A stretch of DNA of 64,000 bases. Source: Fundidesulfovibrio putealis DSM 16056. Lineage in GTDB: Bacteria; Desulfobacterota; Desulfovibrionia; Desulfovibrionales; Desulfovibrionaceae. Within the stretch, counting starts at the first letter, position 1. Each line of letters opens with the position of its first letter. Both the position numbers and the translations under genes were made by a program. The notes below the pieces were generated by a model that saw only the letters and a program-made list of their open reading frames with translations, ran no database searches and had not been told where the DNA came from. Below, in pieces: positions 9,959-17,461 of this stretch. The stretch is taken from assembly GCF_000429325.1 (NCBI RefSeq), contig NZ_AUBQ01000006.1:248001-312000 (forward strand). The letters run 5' to 3'.

Positions 9959-10984
9959 TCATCCTGCCTGGACATAGTTGCGCCCCGGCCTGAATCCCCT
10001 GTTTTCCAGGAAACCCGCCACATGCTCCGCAGCCCCCGGTGTGGCTACATAAGACACAACGAACACATCTTGCGGGGGTGAAACCTCGTTGTGATGTATG
10101 ACGGGACGCCCCTGGAAAACATTGCCGATTTTTCTCGGATCGATGTCCAGGTAGGCGCAGATGCGTACGCCGTGCCTACAGAGTGCCTCGGCCCTTCGTC
10201 GGGTGACGCGCCCACCGCCGACTATCGTCACATGTGGATGGTGCGGATTGTTGCGCGCGAGCCAGGCGGCGAGATAGCCCGCTTTGAGCTCGTGGAAGGC
10301 TTCCAGGCAGTAGCGGGGGTCGGTGCGCGACAGCCTGTCCGGCGGATCGTTCCAGGTGAGCAGGGCGTCCGCCACGCGGCCCAGTCTTGCCCCGGCCTGG
10401 AGCCAGCGCAGCCAGAGTTCGTAATCTTCCGGGAAAGGCCCCTGGCGGTAGCCGCCAAAACGGACGAAGGAATCCGCACGGAACATCACCGACGGATGCG
10501 CCAGCGGGGCGTCGCGGAATGCGCCCAGGGCCATGTCTTCATGCGTGCGCAGGCTGTTCAGCCAGTCCACGTGGCGGGCATAGCCCGCGCATGCGTCCCT
10601 GTCGCCGCCGAAATGCACACCGCAGCCCACCACGTCGGTTTCGGGATTGGCGTCCAGATGACGGGCCTGGAGCAGCAGGCGGTCGGGATGGCAGGAGTCG
10701 TCGGCGTCCATGCGCGCCAGATAGCGTCCGCGCGCTCGCGACGCGGCCAGGTTCAGGGCGTGCGCGATGCCTAGCCTGCCCGGTTCCAGCAGGATGATCC
10801 TGGCGTCCAGGGCGGCATGCTCCCGCAGCAGCGCGACGGTGCGGCCGTCATCGTCGGAGCCGTCGTCCACGGCCAGGATTTCATGATCGAGGAGCGTTTG
10901 GGCGCGCAGGCTTTCCAGCGCAGTGGAGAGGTGGTCCGCCGCATTGCGGACCGGAAGGAGAACCGAAACGACCGGTTGCGTCAC
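9959..10984 (-). CDS. Family 2 glycosyltransferase fused to a C-terminal Rossmann-like domain
   Basis: 341 residues. The N-terminal ~240 residues are a GT-A glycosyltransferase: VSVLLPVRNAADHL, the nucleotide-binding VDDGSDDD at 39-46, and the metal-binding DADD at 93-96 in ARMDADDSCHPDRL. From about residue 248 a second domain begins HVTIVGGGRVTRRRAEALC and continues ICAYLDIDPRKIGNVFQGRP. This looks like the small nucleotide-binding domain seen in PglD-type sugar acyltransferases and related proteins. Inference: a surface-polysaccharide or glycoprotein enzyme. Donor and acceptor are unknown. Confidence 0.85.
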   Translation of the reverse strand: MTQPVVSVLLPVRNAADHLSTALESLRAQTLLDHEILAVDDGSDDDGRTVALLREHAALDARIILLEPGRLGIAHALNLAASRARGRYLARMDADDSCHPDRLLLQARHLDANPETDVVGCGVHFGGDRDACAGYARHVDWLNSLRTHEDMALGAFRDAPLAHPSVMFRADSFVRFGGYRQGPFPEDYELWLRWLQAGARLGRVADALLTWNDPPDRLSRTDPRYCLEAFHELKAGYLAAWLARNNPHHPHVTIVGGGRVTRRRAEALCRHGVRICAYLDIDPRKIGNVFQGRPVIHHNEVSPPQDVFVVSYVATPGAAEHVAGFLENRGFRPGRNYVQAG

Positions 10985-11111
10985 GGGCCGGACTCCATGA
11001 GTATTCCTGGTGCTCCGGGGGGGGCGGCTGGGGCTGTTGTCCCGGCCTTCCTCGGCGCAATAGGATCGGCAGGAAACCGCGAATACCCGTCGCCGTCAAG
11101 GTGAAAGCGAA

Positions 11112-11139
11112 ACCGGCCGCCCCGGGAGGGGCGGCCGGT
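11112..11139 (-). terminator. Terminator of the sulfite reductase gene
   Basis: ACCGGCCGCCCC (11112-11123) and GGGGCGGCCGGT (11128-11139) form a 12-bp perfect stem with a 4-base loop. On the minus strand it is followed by TTCGCTTTC. Confidence 0.75.
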
Positions 11140-11149
11140 CGTCATGGTG

Positions 11150-11809
11150 TTACAGCACGGCAGCCTTGATGGCGTCGATGCCCAGGCGCTCTGCGAAGCG
11201 GGCGCAGCGCTCCTTCTTCTTGGCGTTGTCGCGGTAGAATTCCAGGAGCTTTTTGACCAGGGCGACCACCTGGTCCTTGTCCAGGTCCTCGGCCACCACG
11301 TCCGCAACGCGGGGCTTGCCGCCGGGATGGCCGCCGAAGGACACGGTGAAGCCGGATTTCTTGCCGATGACGCCCACGTCGCGCACCAGGGAGCTGGCGC
11401 AGCAGAAGGGGCAGCCGGAAACGCCCATCTTCACCTTGGCGGGAAGCTCCATGCCCACATAGAGCTTTTCGAGCTCCAGGCCCAGGCCCAGGGAATCCTG
11501 CACGCCGAACTTGCACACGCTGGTGCCGGGGCAGGCCTGCACGAAGTGCACACACAGCTCGATGGCCTGGCCCACCAGGGTGCCCAGGTCCTTCCAGATG
11601 TCCTCCACCTGTTCGGCCTTCATGCCCACCAGGGCGATGCGCTGGCCAGAGGTGATCTTGACGATGGGGATGGAATATTTCTTCACCACGTTGTTCAGGG
11701 CGTCCAGAACTTCGGGGGTGATGAGTCCGACGGGGGTGCGGGGGACGATGGCCCAGGTCTGGCCGTCGCGCTGAAGGATGGCGCCGCGGGGCGCCTCGGA
11801 AGTGGACAT
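11150..11809 (-). CDS. Small assimilatory-type siroheme sulfite reductase
   Basis: 219 residues. Single-subunit sulfite reductase with a siroheme coupled to a [4Fe-4S] cluster, of the low-spin type known from Desulfovibrio vulgaris (about 27 kDa). Cluster ligands fit the CX5C-Xn-CX3C rule: C93 and C99 in QACPGTSVCK, C133 and C137 in SGCPFCCAS. It reduces sulfite to sulfide by six electrons; a physiological role in assimilation rather than respiration is inferred from size. The start at 11809 follows AGGAGATATCTC. The upstream region has two palindromes (TTATTCCGAATAA at 11834-11846 and GAGATATCTC at 11810-11819) that may be operators. Confidence 0.93.
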   Translation of the reverse strand: MSTSEAPRGAILQRDGQTWAIVPRTPVGLITPEVLDALNNVVKKYSIPIVKITSGQRIALVGMKAEQVEDIWKDLGTLVGQAIELCVHFVQACPGTSVCKFGVQDSLGLGLELEKLYVGMELPAKVKMGVSGCPFCCASSLVRDVGVIGKKSGFTVSFGGHPGGKPRVADVVAEDLDKDQVVALVKKLLEFYRDNAKKKERCARFAERLGIDAIKAAVL

Positions 11810-11833
11810 GAGATATCTCCTGGATTTTCAGAT

Positions 11834-11846
11834 TTATTCCGAATAA
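11834..11846. promoter_or_regulatory. Perfect 13-bp palindrome upstream of the sulfite reductase gene
   Basis: TTATTCCGAATAA lies 25 bp before the ATG of the sulfite reductase gene, between it and the divergent chemoreceptor gene. Possible operator; no regulator assigned. Confidence 0.3.
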
Positions 11847-11994
11847 GCCGGGTCTTTAGCCGCCCATGGCGAGGAATGCAAGTCACAGACGAGTATTTTT
11901 TGCGGCGGAAGAACACGAAATTGTAAAACCTTCGTCTTGCGGGGGTGTCCTCCTTTGTAGTAACATATTTTGGAAGCAGAATCTGGGAGCGTGT

Positions 11995-13725
11995 ATGTCA
12001 ATTAAGTCAAGTGTACTTGTCCTGTTGGGCATTGCTGCTGTTTTGGCAGTCGCTGCTGCTATAATGTCTTTGGGTTCTGGTGGAGCGCCTGCCTGGCTGA
12101 TCTTAAGTATTGCCGTTACGGTCCTCGTAACATTGTCGGTTTTTGGCTTTATGATGGCTTCCCCCTTGAACAGACTTTTGGAGATGGCCCAGGCAGCAGA
12201 ATCCACAAAATTGAACTCCAGCACGCCGTCTGCCGGTCCCGGCGAATTCGCAGTGCTTTCTACGGCCTTGTGCGATCTTTCCGAATGCCTCGCAACTGCC
12301 CGTAAAGCTGCTGCCGACAATGAGGCGGCGCTGCTTCAGGCGCAGAGAACCTGCGACGACTCCATCCTCCAGGCTCAGGAAGCCTCTCGGCTGGCAGAGG
12401 AGTCGCGCGCAGAGAACCTGCTCTCGGCTTCCACGAAACTTGAAACAGTGGTGGAGCGCATCATGAACTCCGCCGGGGCGCTGTCCAACCGGATGGAACG
12501 CATCTCCGAGGGCGCGGACCTTCAGAAGCAGCGCATGATCGAGACCGCCACGGCCATGGACGAGATGAATATGGCCATCGGGGACATCTCCCGCAGCTCC
12601 TCGGACGCCTCGGTCAGCGTCGAGCACTCCAAGGAACAGGCCGGGGCCAGTTCGCGCATAGCGCAGGAGGCCATCGCCTCCATCGCCAAGGTGAACGACG
12701 CCACGGCGGTGCTCAAGCAGAACATGGGCAGCCTTGGGGACCAGGCCAAGAGCATCGACCAGATCATCAACGTGATCAACGACATTGCCGACCAGACCAA
12801 CCTGCTGGCGCTGAACGCCGCCATCGAGGCGGCGCGAGCTGGCGAGGCCGGACGCGGCTTCGCAGTGGTGGCCGACGAGGTGCGCAAGCTCGCCGAGAAG
12901 ACCATGCACGCCACCAAGGAAGTGGGCGATTCCATCATGGCCATCCAGAACGCCATCCACCAGAACGTGGAGCAGATGGAAATGGCTGTCACGCGCGCGG
13001 ACGAGGCGTCTTCCATGGCCCGCAAGTCCGGCGAATCGGCGGAACTGATCCTGCGCTACACCGAGGACAACACGTCCAAGATTCTGTCCATCGCCACCGC
13101 CTCCGAAGAACAATCCGCCAGTTCCTCCCACATCACCAAGGCCATCGACGAGGTGGAGCAGGTGGCCACGGAGATCGCCGACGGCATCCACGAGTCCGCC
13201 CATTCCGTGCTGGAACTTTCCGAACTGTCCCAAGAACTCTCGGTGCTCATCGCGGACCTCAAAAGCGGCATGCAGACCAACGTGCTCATGCCCTGGAACA
13301 GCGAGCTGGCCACGGGCGTGAAGATCATCGACGAGCAGCACCACCAGCTGGTGGACATGGTCAACCAGCTCTACGGCGCCATGAAGTCCGGGCAGAGCCG
13401 CAGCGTGATGGAGAAGATTCTGGACGGGCTGGCCGAATACACCGTGTACCACTTCGGCACCGAGGAGAAATACTTCGACCAGTTCAAGTACTCCGAGACC
13501 GTCCAGCACAAGCGCCTGCACGAGGAGCTCAAGAGCCAGGTGGTGGCGGTGATCGGCAAGTTCAAGTCCGGACAGGCCGACGTGTCCATGGACCTTATGA
13601 ACTTCCTCAAGGACTGGCTGGCGAACCACATCATCAAGACCGACAAACGCTACGTGAAGACCTTCCTGGACAATGGACTGGAGCGTTCAGCAGGCATCAG
13701 CGGAGCGAAGGCCCTGGGTCGCTAG
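11995..13725 (+). CDS. Methyl-accepting chemotaxis protein with C-terminal bacteriohemerythrin domain
   Basis: 576 residues. Two adjacent membrane helices at about 5-25 and 33-56 leave almost no periplasmic loop, so external ligand sensing is unlikely. A coiled coil leads to the chemoreceptor tip ([20 protein letters not shown], about 258-300). The last ~145 residues are a hemerythrin domain ([20 protein letters not shown], then [13 protein letters not shown], then HKRLHEELK and [12 protein letters not shown]) with the His/Glu/Asp ligands of a di-iron O2 site. Like Desulfovibrio DcrH, it probably senses cytoplasmic O2 or redox state and signals to CheA. The start ATG 11995 follows GGGAG. Strong terminator directly behind. 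Confidence 0.93.
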   Translation: MSIKSSVLVLLGIAAVLAVAAAIMSLGSGGAPAWLILSIAVTVLVTLSVFGFMMASPLNRLLEMAQAAESTKLNSSTPSAGPGEFAVLSTALCDLSECLATARKAAADNEAALLQAQRTCDDSILQAQEASRLAEESRAENLLSASTKLETVVERIMNSAGALSNRMERISEGADLQKQRMIETATAMDEMNMAIGDISRSSSDASVSVEHSKEQAGASSRIAQEAIASIAKVNDATAVLKQNMGSLGDQAKSIDQIINVINDIADQTNLLALNAAIEAARAGEAGRGFAVVADEVRKLAEKTMHATKEVGDSIMAIQNAIHQNVEQMEMAVTRADEASSMARKSGESAELILRYTEDNTSKILSIATASEEQSASSSHITKAIDEVEQVATEIADGIHESAHSVLELSELSQELSVLIADLKSGMQTNVLMPWNSELATGVKIIDEQHHQLVDMVNQLYGAMKSGQSRSVMEKILDGLAEYTVYHFGTEEKYFDQFKYSETVQHKRLHEELKSQVVAVIGKFKSGQADVSMDLMNFLKDWLANHIIKTDKRYVKTFLDNGLERSAGISGAKALGR

Positions 13726-13753
13726 CCTCTTTCGTCACCTCCCATGCAAAGAG

Positions 13754-13783
13754 GCCGGGAGCGCTTGTTTGAGCGCTCCCGGC
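13754..13783 (+). terminator. Terminator of the hemerythrin chemoreceptor gene
   Basis: GCCGGGAGCGCT (13754-13765) and AGCGCTCCCGGC (13772-13783) form a 12-bp perfect stem with a 6-base loop, followed by TTTTGTCTTT on the plus strand. Confidence 0.9.
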
Positions 13784-13807
13784 TTTTGTCTTTGGAAGGG
13801 GAGGGGG

Positions 13808-13890
13808 ATGCCTCCGGCGGCCCAGAGGAGAACTTTTTGGAAAAAGTTCTCCTCCGGGACCTCCTCTCAAAAACTTTTAGCGGGCTTCGC
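13808..13890 (+). repeat. Dispersed intergenic hairpin element, copy A
   Basis: Head ATGCCTCCGGCGGCC (13808-13822), then a 13-bp perfect hairpin AGGAGAACTTTTT / AAAAAGTTCTCCT (13826-13853), then a tail containing CTTTTAGCGGGCTTCGC. Shares its head with copies at 14153-14220, 22508-22571 and 25519-25560. Confidence 0.8.
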
Positions 13891-13907
13891 ATTCCATCGC
13901 GGGGTAA

Positions 13908-14049
13908 CGTCGTCTGGACGGCATGGGGCTGGGTACTGTCCCGTTCGTGTCCTGGCGGGCGGGCTAGAATCGATTTGAAGACGATTCGTCGCCCGCCCGC
14001 CAGAACCCGATCGTGACAGCACCCAGCCCCTGCTATCGTTATGACGACG
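13908..14049. ncRNA. Long imperfect inverted repeat, possible structured RNA
   Basis: Nested pairing over about 140 bp. CGTCGTC (13908-13914) pairs with GACGACG (14043-14049). The 16-base arm starting at 13925 (GGGGCTGGGTACTGTC) pairs with GACAGCACCCAGCCCC ending at 14030, with one mismatch. CTGGCGGGCGGGC pairs perfectly with GCCCGCCCGCCAG, and GAATCG with CGATTC at the tip. A terminator follows at 14065-14098. This fits a small RNA or a long extragenic palindrome; no known RNA family recognised. Confidence 0.45.
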
Positions 14050-14064
14050 ATCTTAAGAATATAC

Positions 14065-14098
14065 AGCCCGGTAGCGCGGCTTTGCGCGCTTCCGGGCT
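14065..14098 (+). terminator. Intrinsic terminator behind the long hairpin
   Basis: AGCCCGG-T-AGCGCG pairs with CGCGCT-T-CCGGGCT, with a 6-base loop and one internal mismatch, followed by TTCTTGC on the plus strand. Since the preceding chemoreceptor already has its own terminator at 13754, this one suggests a separate transcript. Confidence 0.65.
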
Positions 14099-14152
14099 TT
14101 CTTGCAAGATATCGGAAACGTAGCGGGGCGATATGCGAAGCCTACTGAGGGT

Positions 14153-14220
14153 CCAGGGGGATCATCCCCCTGGCGGGAGAGTCCAGAGAGGGCGGAGCCC
14201 TCCCTGGCCGCCGGAGGCAT
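14153..14220 (-). repeat. Dispersed intergenic hairpin element, copy B (two hairpins)
   Basis: In minus orientation the head ATGCCTCCGGCGGCC occupies 14220-14206. Next is a hairpin GCCCTC/GAGGGC with CCAG/CTGG ends (14183-14207, one mismatch), then a second perfect 9-bp hairpin CCAGGGGGA / TCCCCCTGG (14153-14173). It lies directly behind the DMT transporter gene. Confidence 0.75.
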
Positions 14221-14224
14221 TGTC

Positions 14225-15106
14225 TTATTTCTTCTTCAAATACGGCCACATCTCCGACAACAGCATGCCCGAGAGCATAAGCGCGCAGCCCAGCATGCCG
14301 CGCGGCGTGAGCACCTCGCCGATGAGCACCCAGCCCGCCAGGGCCGCGAACACCGACTCCATGCTGAGGATGATGGCCGCGTGGGAGGGCGGGGCGTCGC
14401 GCTGGGCGATCAGTTGCAGCGTGTAGGCTACGCCCACGGAGAGAAGGCCGCCGTAGAGGATCGGCGCTGCGGCGTCCATCAGCCCGGAGAGGGCGAAGGA
14501 TTCTCCGGCGAACCAGGCGATGCCAAGGCTTGCCACGGAGCAGAAGGCATACTGCCCCACTGCCAGATGGATGGGGTTCATGCGCGGTGCGAACCATGCT
14601 GCCACCAGCACGTGTCCGGCCCAGAAGAACGCGCCGACCAGCTCGAACAGGTCGCCGCGATTGATGCTGAAATCGTCGGTGATGCTCAGCAGATACATGC
14701 CAACGACCGCGATGGCGGCCCCGATCCATGTGCCCAGCGGAGTGCGGCTGCCAAGGAACGCGCCGAAGATGGGCACGAAGATGACGTACAGGCAGGTGAT
14801 GAACCCGGCTTTCCCGGCGGTGGTGTCTTGCAGGCCGATCTGTTGCAGGCTGGCGCCGAAGGTGAGGGCCAACCCGGCGCACAAGCAGCCGAGCCAGGCC
14901 GGGGCGTGCATGCCGGGGGCGGCGCGCATGGCGTTTTTCGAGCGCATGGCCAGGGGCAGCAGGGCGGCCGCGCCCAGGGCGAAGCGGACGCCGTTGAAGA
15001 GAAACGGCCCCACGTGCTCCATGCCCACGCGCTGGGCCACGAAGGCGAGGCCCCAGATGGTGGCCGTGACCATGAGCAGCAGATCGGCCCTGAGGGTTTT
15101 GGACAT
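14225..15106 (-). CDS. DMT-superfamily (EamA) transporter
   Basis: 293 residues, ten hydrophobic segments, two EamA repeats. The first starts LLLMVTATIWGLAFVAQRVG and the second contains PTHAAI-like ILSMESVFAALAGWVLIGEV, the usual end of an EamA repeat. Inner-membrane metabolite exporter or importer; the substrate cannot be read from sequence. The ATG at 15106 follows GGGAG with 7 bases between; an upstream extension of 28 codons has no ribosome binding site. Confidence 0.88.
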   Translation of the reverse strand: MSKTLRADLLLMVTATIWGLAFVAQRVGMEHVGPFLFNGVRFALGAAALLPLAMRSKNAMRAAPGMHAPAWLGCLCAGLALTFGASLQQIGLQDTTAGKAGFITCLYVIFVPIFGAFLGSRTPLGTWIGAAIAVVGMYLLSITDDFSINRGDLFELVGAFFWAGHVLVAAWFAPRMNPIHLAVGQYAFCSVASLGIAWFAGESFALSGLMDAAAPILYGGLLSVGVAYTLQLIAQRDAPPSHAAIILSMESVFAALAGWVLIGEVLTPRGMLGCALMLSGMLLSEMWPYLKKK

Positions 15107-15280
15107 TGTTATCTCCCGTGCGTGCGGATGCGCGCCGACCACTGGCCCTGCGCGACGGCGAACACGCGCAATAGACCCTATGCGGACCAAAGATCAAGGC
15201 CGTATCGGATGGAATTCCGTGCGTTTGCGTATGAATTCGACGAATCGGGCATCGCAGGCGATGCGGGCGGTCCGAAGCGG

Positions 15281-16306
15281 TCAGGAGTCCTGGGGCCTCT
15301 GGGCTTCCAATTCGGCAAGCATCTGGGCGGCCTCGGTGAAATCGGACTTGATGGCCAGGGCCTGGCGGAGATGGTCGGCGGCTTTGTCTTTCCTGGCTGC
15401 GTGGACATAGGCTTTGGCGATGTTGTAATGCAGATTCTCGTCGGAGGGCGTGAGCGACAAGGCGCGGGTGTAGGCGTGCAGCGCCCCTGACAGGTCGCCG
15501 GAGCGGCGAAGCCGCACGCCAAGGGTGTTGTAGGGGTTCACGGCTTCCGGGTCGTGCCCGAGGATCTCCACGTACAGTTCTTTGAGCTCCTGGAGCTTGT
15601 CCTGCATGGCCAGGATGTCCGCAGCTTTCTTCAGGTTCTCCATGTGCCGCTCCATGTCGCCCAGGCCCTTGTAGGCGTGGGCGAGCCCCCGGTAGGCCTC
15701 TGCGAAGAGGGTGTTCATGGCCAAAGACTTGTTGAAGCACTGGATGGCCTGGCCGAACTCCTGCTTGCGCAGGTGCTCCAGGCCCTTGTTGAACCAGGCC
15801 AGGGCGTCGTTTTCCTGGGAGACGGCCAAGGTCAGCTCCTGGACGGCCTCGCCATGGTGTCCTGTCCAGGCCAGCTGCATGCCCTTTTCCAGGCGCGCCT
15901 GGCTCTCGTCGTCGGGCCTGCTGCTTTCCCAGGCGGCCTTGATGTGCTTGGCGAAGGTGTCCTGGAGGTAGGGCCGCAGCACGTAGCCGCCGCATCCGGC
16001 GGAGATGGCGGTCAGCACGTGCTCGCGGCGGCCATTGGCGGAAACCATGACCACGGCCTTGCCCGAGAGTTCCTGGTCGCGCTTGATGGCTCGCATGCAC
16101 TGTATGCCGCCAATGTCCCCGGTCTTGTCGCCCACCAGGACCAGTTGGATGGACGCTTCCGGCAGGAAGGGCTTGGCCTCGCCAATATTCTGGAATTGTT
16201 GTATGTTGGTGAACCCGAGCCGGGAGAGGGTCTGGCGGTCCTTGTTCATCTGGGCGGAGTCCGAATTGATGAGGGCGACGCCGATTCTGGCTGGTTCGTA
16301 GCGCAT
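15281..16306 (-). CDS. Degenerate receiver domain fused to TPR repeats
   Basis: 341 residues. Residues 7-120 follow a receiver fold (IGVALINSDSAQM, LVLVGDKTGDIGG, AVVMVSANGRREH, GYVLRPYLQD), but the acidic pocket is INSDS, the conserved Lys is Arg111, and the phospho-acceptor Asp is displaced (D60). It is therefore probably a pseudo-receiver. Residues ~130-335 are TPR repeats (for example GMQLAWTGHHGEAVQELTLA and AYRGLAHAYKGLGDMERHM). Such proteins act as protein-protein adaptors. There is no clear Shine-Dalgarno before the ATG at 16306. Confidence 0.8.
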   Translation of the reverse strand: MRYEPARIGVALINSDSAQMNKDRQTLSRLGFTNIQQFQNIGEAKPFLPEASIQLVLVGDKTGDIGGIQCMRAIKRDQELSGKAVVMVSANGRREHVLTAISAGCGGYVLRPYLQDTFAKHIKAAWESSRPDDESQARLEKGMQLAWTGHHGEAVQELTLAVSQENDALAWFNKGLEHLRKQEFGQAIQCFNKSLAMNTLFAEAYRGLAHAYKGLGDMERHMENLKKAADILAMQDKLQELKELYVEILGHDPEAVNPYNTLGVRLRRSGDLSGALHAYTRALSLTPSDENLHYNIAKAYVHAARKDKAADHLRQALAIKSDFTEAAQMLAELEAQRPQDS

Positions 16307-16399
16307 TCAAAAAAATAGCACCGGCCTGTGCAGCTGGCAAGGCGCGGTCGATCAATACGCCACGTCTTGCACGTGCCGCAGGAGCACAAGGGGACAGAC

Positions 16400-17080
16400 A
16401 TGACGGGACACACCGGAAAGAAATTTGGGGCCGTTGCCCTGGTGGCAGCGGCGATCGGCCTGTTCTTCTGGCTGGACGGCCCGAAGTACCTGGACCTTCA
16501 GACGCTCAAAAGCTCCCGCGACGGGTTGCAGGCGCTCTACGAGCAGAAGCCCGTGCTGATGCTGGGCGGATTTTTTCTCATCTATGTGGCGGCTGCGGCC
16601 CTGAACCTGCCGGGCGCGGTGGTGCTCACCCTGGCGGGTAGCGCGGTATTCGGGTTCTGGGCGGGGCTTTTGGTTGTGTCGTTCGCGTCCAGCATGGGGG
16701 CCACCCTGGCCTGCGCCCTGTCGCGCTACGTGCTGCGGGACATGATCCGCCAGCGGTTCACAATAGCCATCGCCAAAATGGACACAGGCGTGGCCCACGA
16801 AGGGGCCTGGTATCTCTTCTCGCTACGCCTCGTGCCGGTGATCCCCTTCTTCCTGATTAATCTGGCCATGGGGCTGACGTCCATGCCGCTGCGCACCTTC
16901 TACTGGGTGTCGCAGGCGGGGATGCTGCCGGGAACGGCGGTGTACGTGAACGCGGGCACGGAGCTTGGTCGCATCGAGAGCCTGCGGGACATCCTTTCGC
17001 CCGGCCTGCTGGTGGCTTTCGTGCTGCTGGCCGCGTTTCCTGTTGTTGCCAAGTGGGCGATCAAAAGATTCAGGCGCTAA
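16400..17080 (+). CDS. TVP38/TMEM64 family membrane protein (DedA-like)
   Basis: 226 residues with about six membrane segments. The family core is visible: LNLPGAVVLTLAGSAVFGFW, then GATLACALSRYVLR, then SLRLVPVIPFFLINLAMGLT and a Gly-rich SQAGMLPGTAVYVNAG. Members are inner-membrane proteins of the DedA/SNARE-associated superfamily linked to membrane homeostasis or lipid scrambling. The start is ATG 16400 behind AAGGGG; the longer frame has no ribosome binding site. Its stop overlaps the stop of the convergent DUF3467 gene by 4 bp. Confidence 0.88.
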   Translation: MTGHTGKKFGAVALVAAAIGLFFWLDGPKYLDLQTLKSSRDGLQALYEQKPVLMLGGFFLIYVAAAALNLPGAVVLTLAGSAVFGFWAGLLVVSFASSMGATLACALSRYVLRDMIRQRFTIAIAKMDTGVAHEGAWYLFSLRLVPVIPFFLINLAMGLTSMPLRTFYWVSQAGMLPGTAVYVNAGTELGRIESLRDILSPGLLVAFVLLAAFPVVAKWAIKRFRR

Positions 17081-17343
17081 GCCTGCCCGGCGTTGGCGGA
17101 GAGTCGGCGCTGCATCTCGGCGATGGTGCGGTCCAGGATCTCGCGCAGGCGCAGCGCGTTGGCCGGGGTGAGCACGATGCGGTTGGCGATCTTCACCTGA
17201 TTGGCCACGGAGCGGTTCACGTTGCCGAACTCCAGGATCACGTCGTCGGGGCCGGCATACACGGTGAAGAAGTCGCGGTAGACGTACTCCAGGTCGGCGG
17301 GAAACTGCATCTGGACCTGCTGGCCCTGGTCTTGCTGGGACAT
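17077..17343 (-). CDS. DUF3467 family protein
   Basis: 88 residues, soluble. The core YRDFFTVYAGPDDVILEFG with a following LTPANALRLREILDRTIAEM matches the DUF3467 pattern of small cytoplasmic proteins of unknown function. The ATG at 17343 follows AAGGAG with 6 bases between. The longer frame starting upstream would include the Shine-Dalgarno and is rejected. Confidence 0.8.
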   Translation of the reverse strand: MSQQDQGQQVQMQFPADLEYVYRDFFTVYAGPDDVILEFGNVNRSVANQVKIANRIVLTPANALRLREILDRTIAEMQRRLSANAGQA

Positions 17344-17401
17344 GGTGAACTCCTTGGCGAAATATGAAGAATTATTTCGCACGGATTGATTCAAAAGAGA
17401 A

Positions 17402-17432
17402 GCCCCGCCAGCGTTATGCGCGCTGGCGGGGC
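17402..17432 (-). terminator. Terminator of the nuo operon
   Basis: GCCCCGCCAGCG (17402-17413) and CGCTGGCGGGGC (17421-17432) form a 12-bp perfect stem with a 7-base loop. On the minus strand it is followed by TTCTCTTTTG, 30 bp beyond the nuoN stop. Confidence 0.88.
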
Positions 17433-17461
17433 GTATTTGCGTTCGGGAGTGCGGGACGAAA

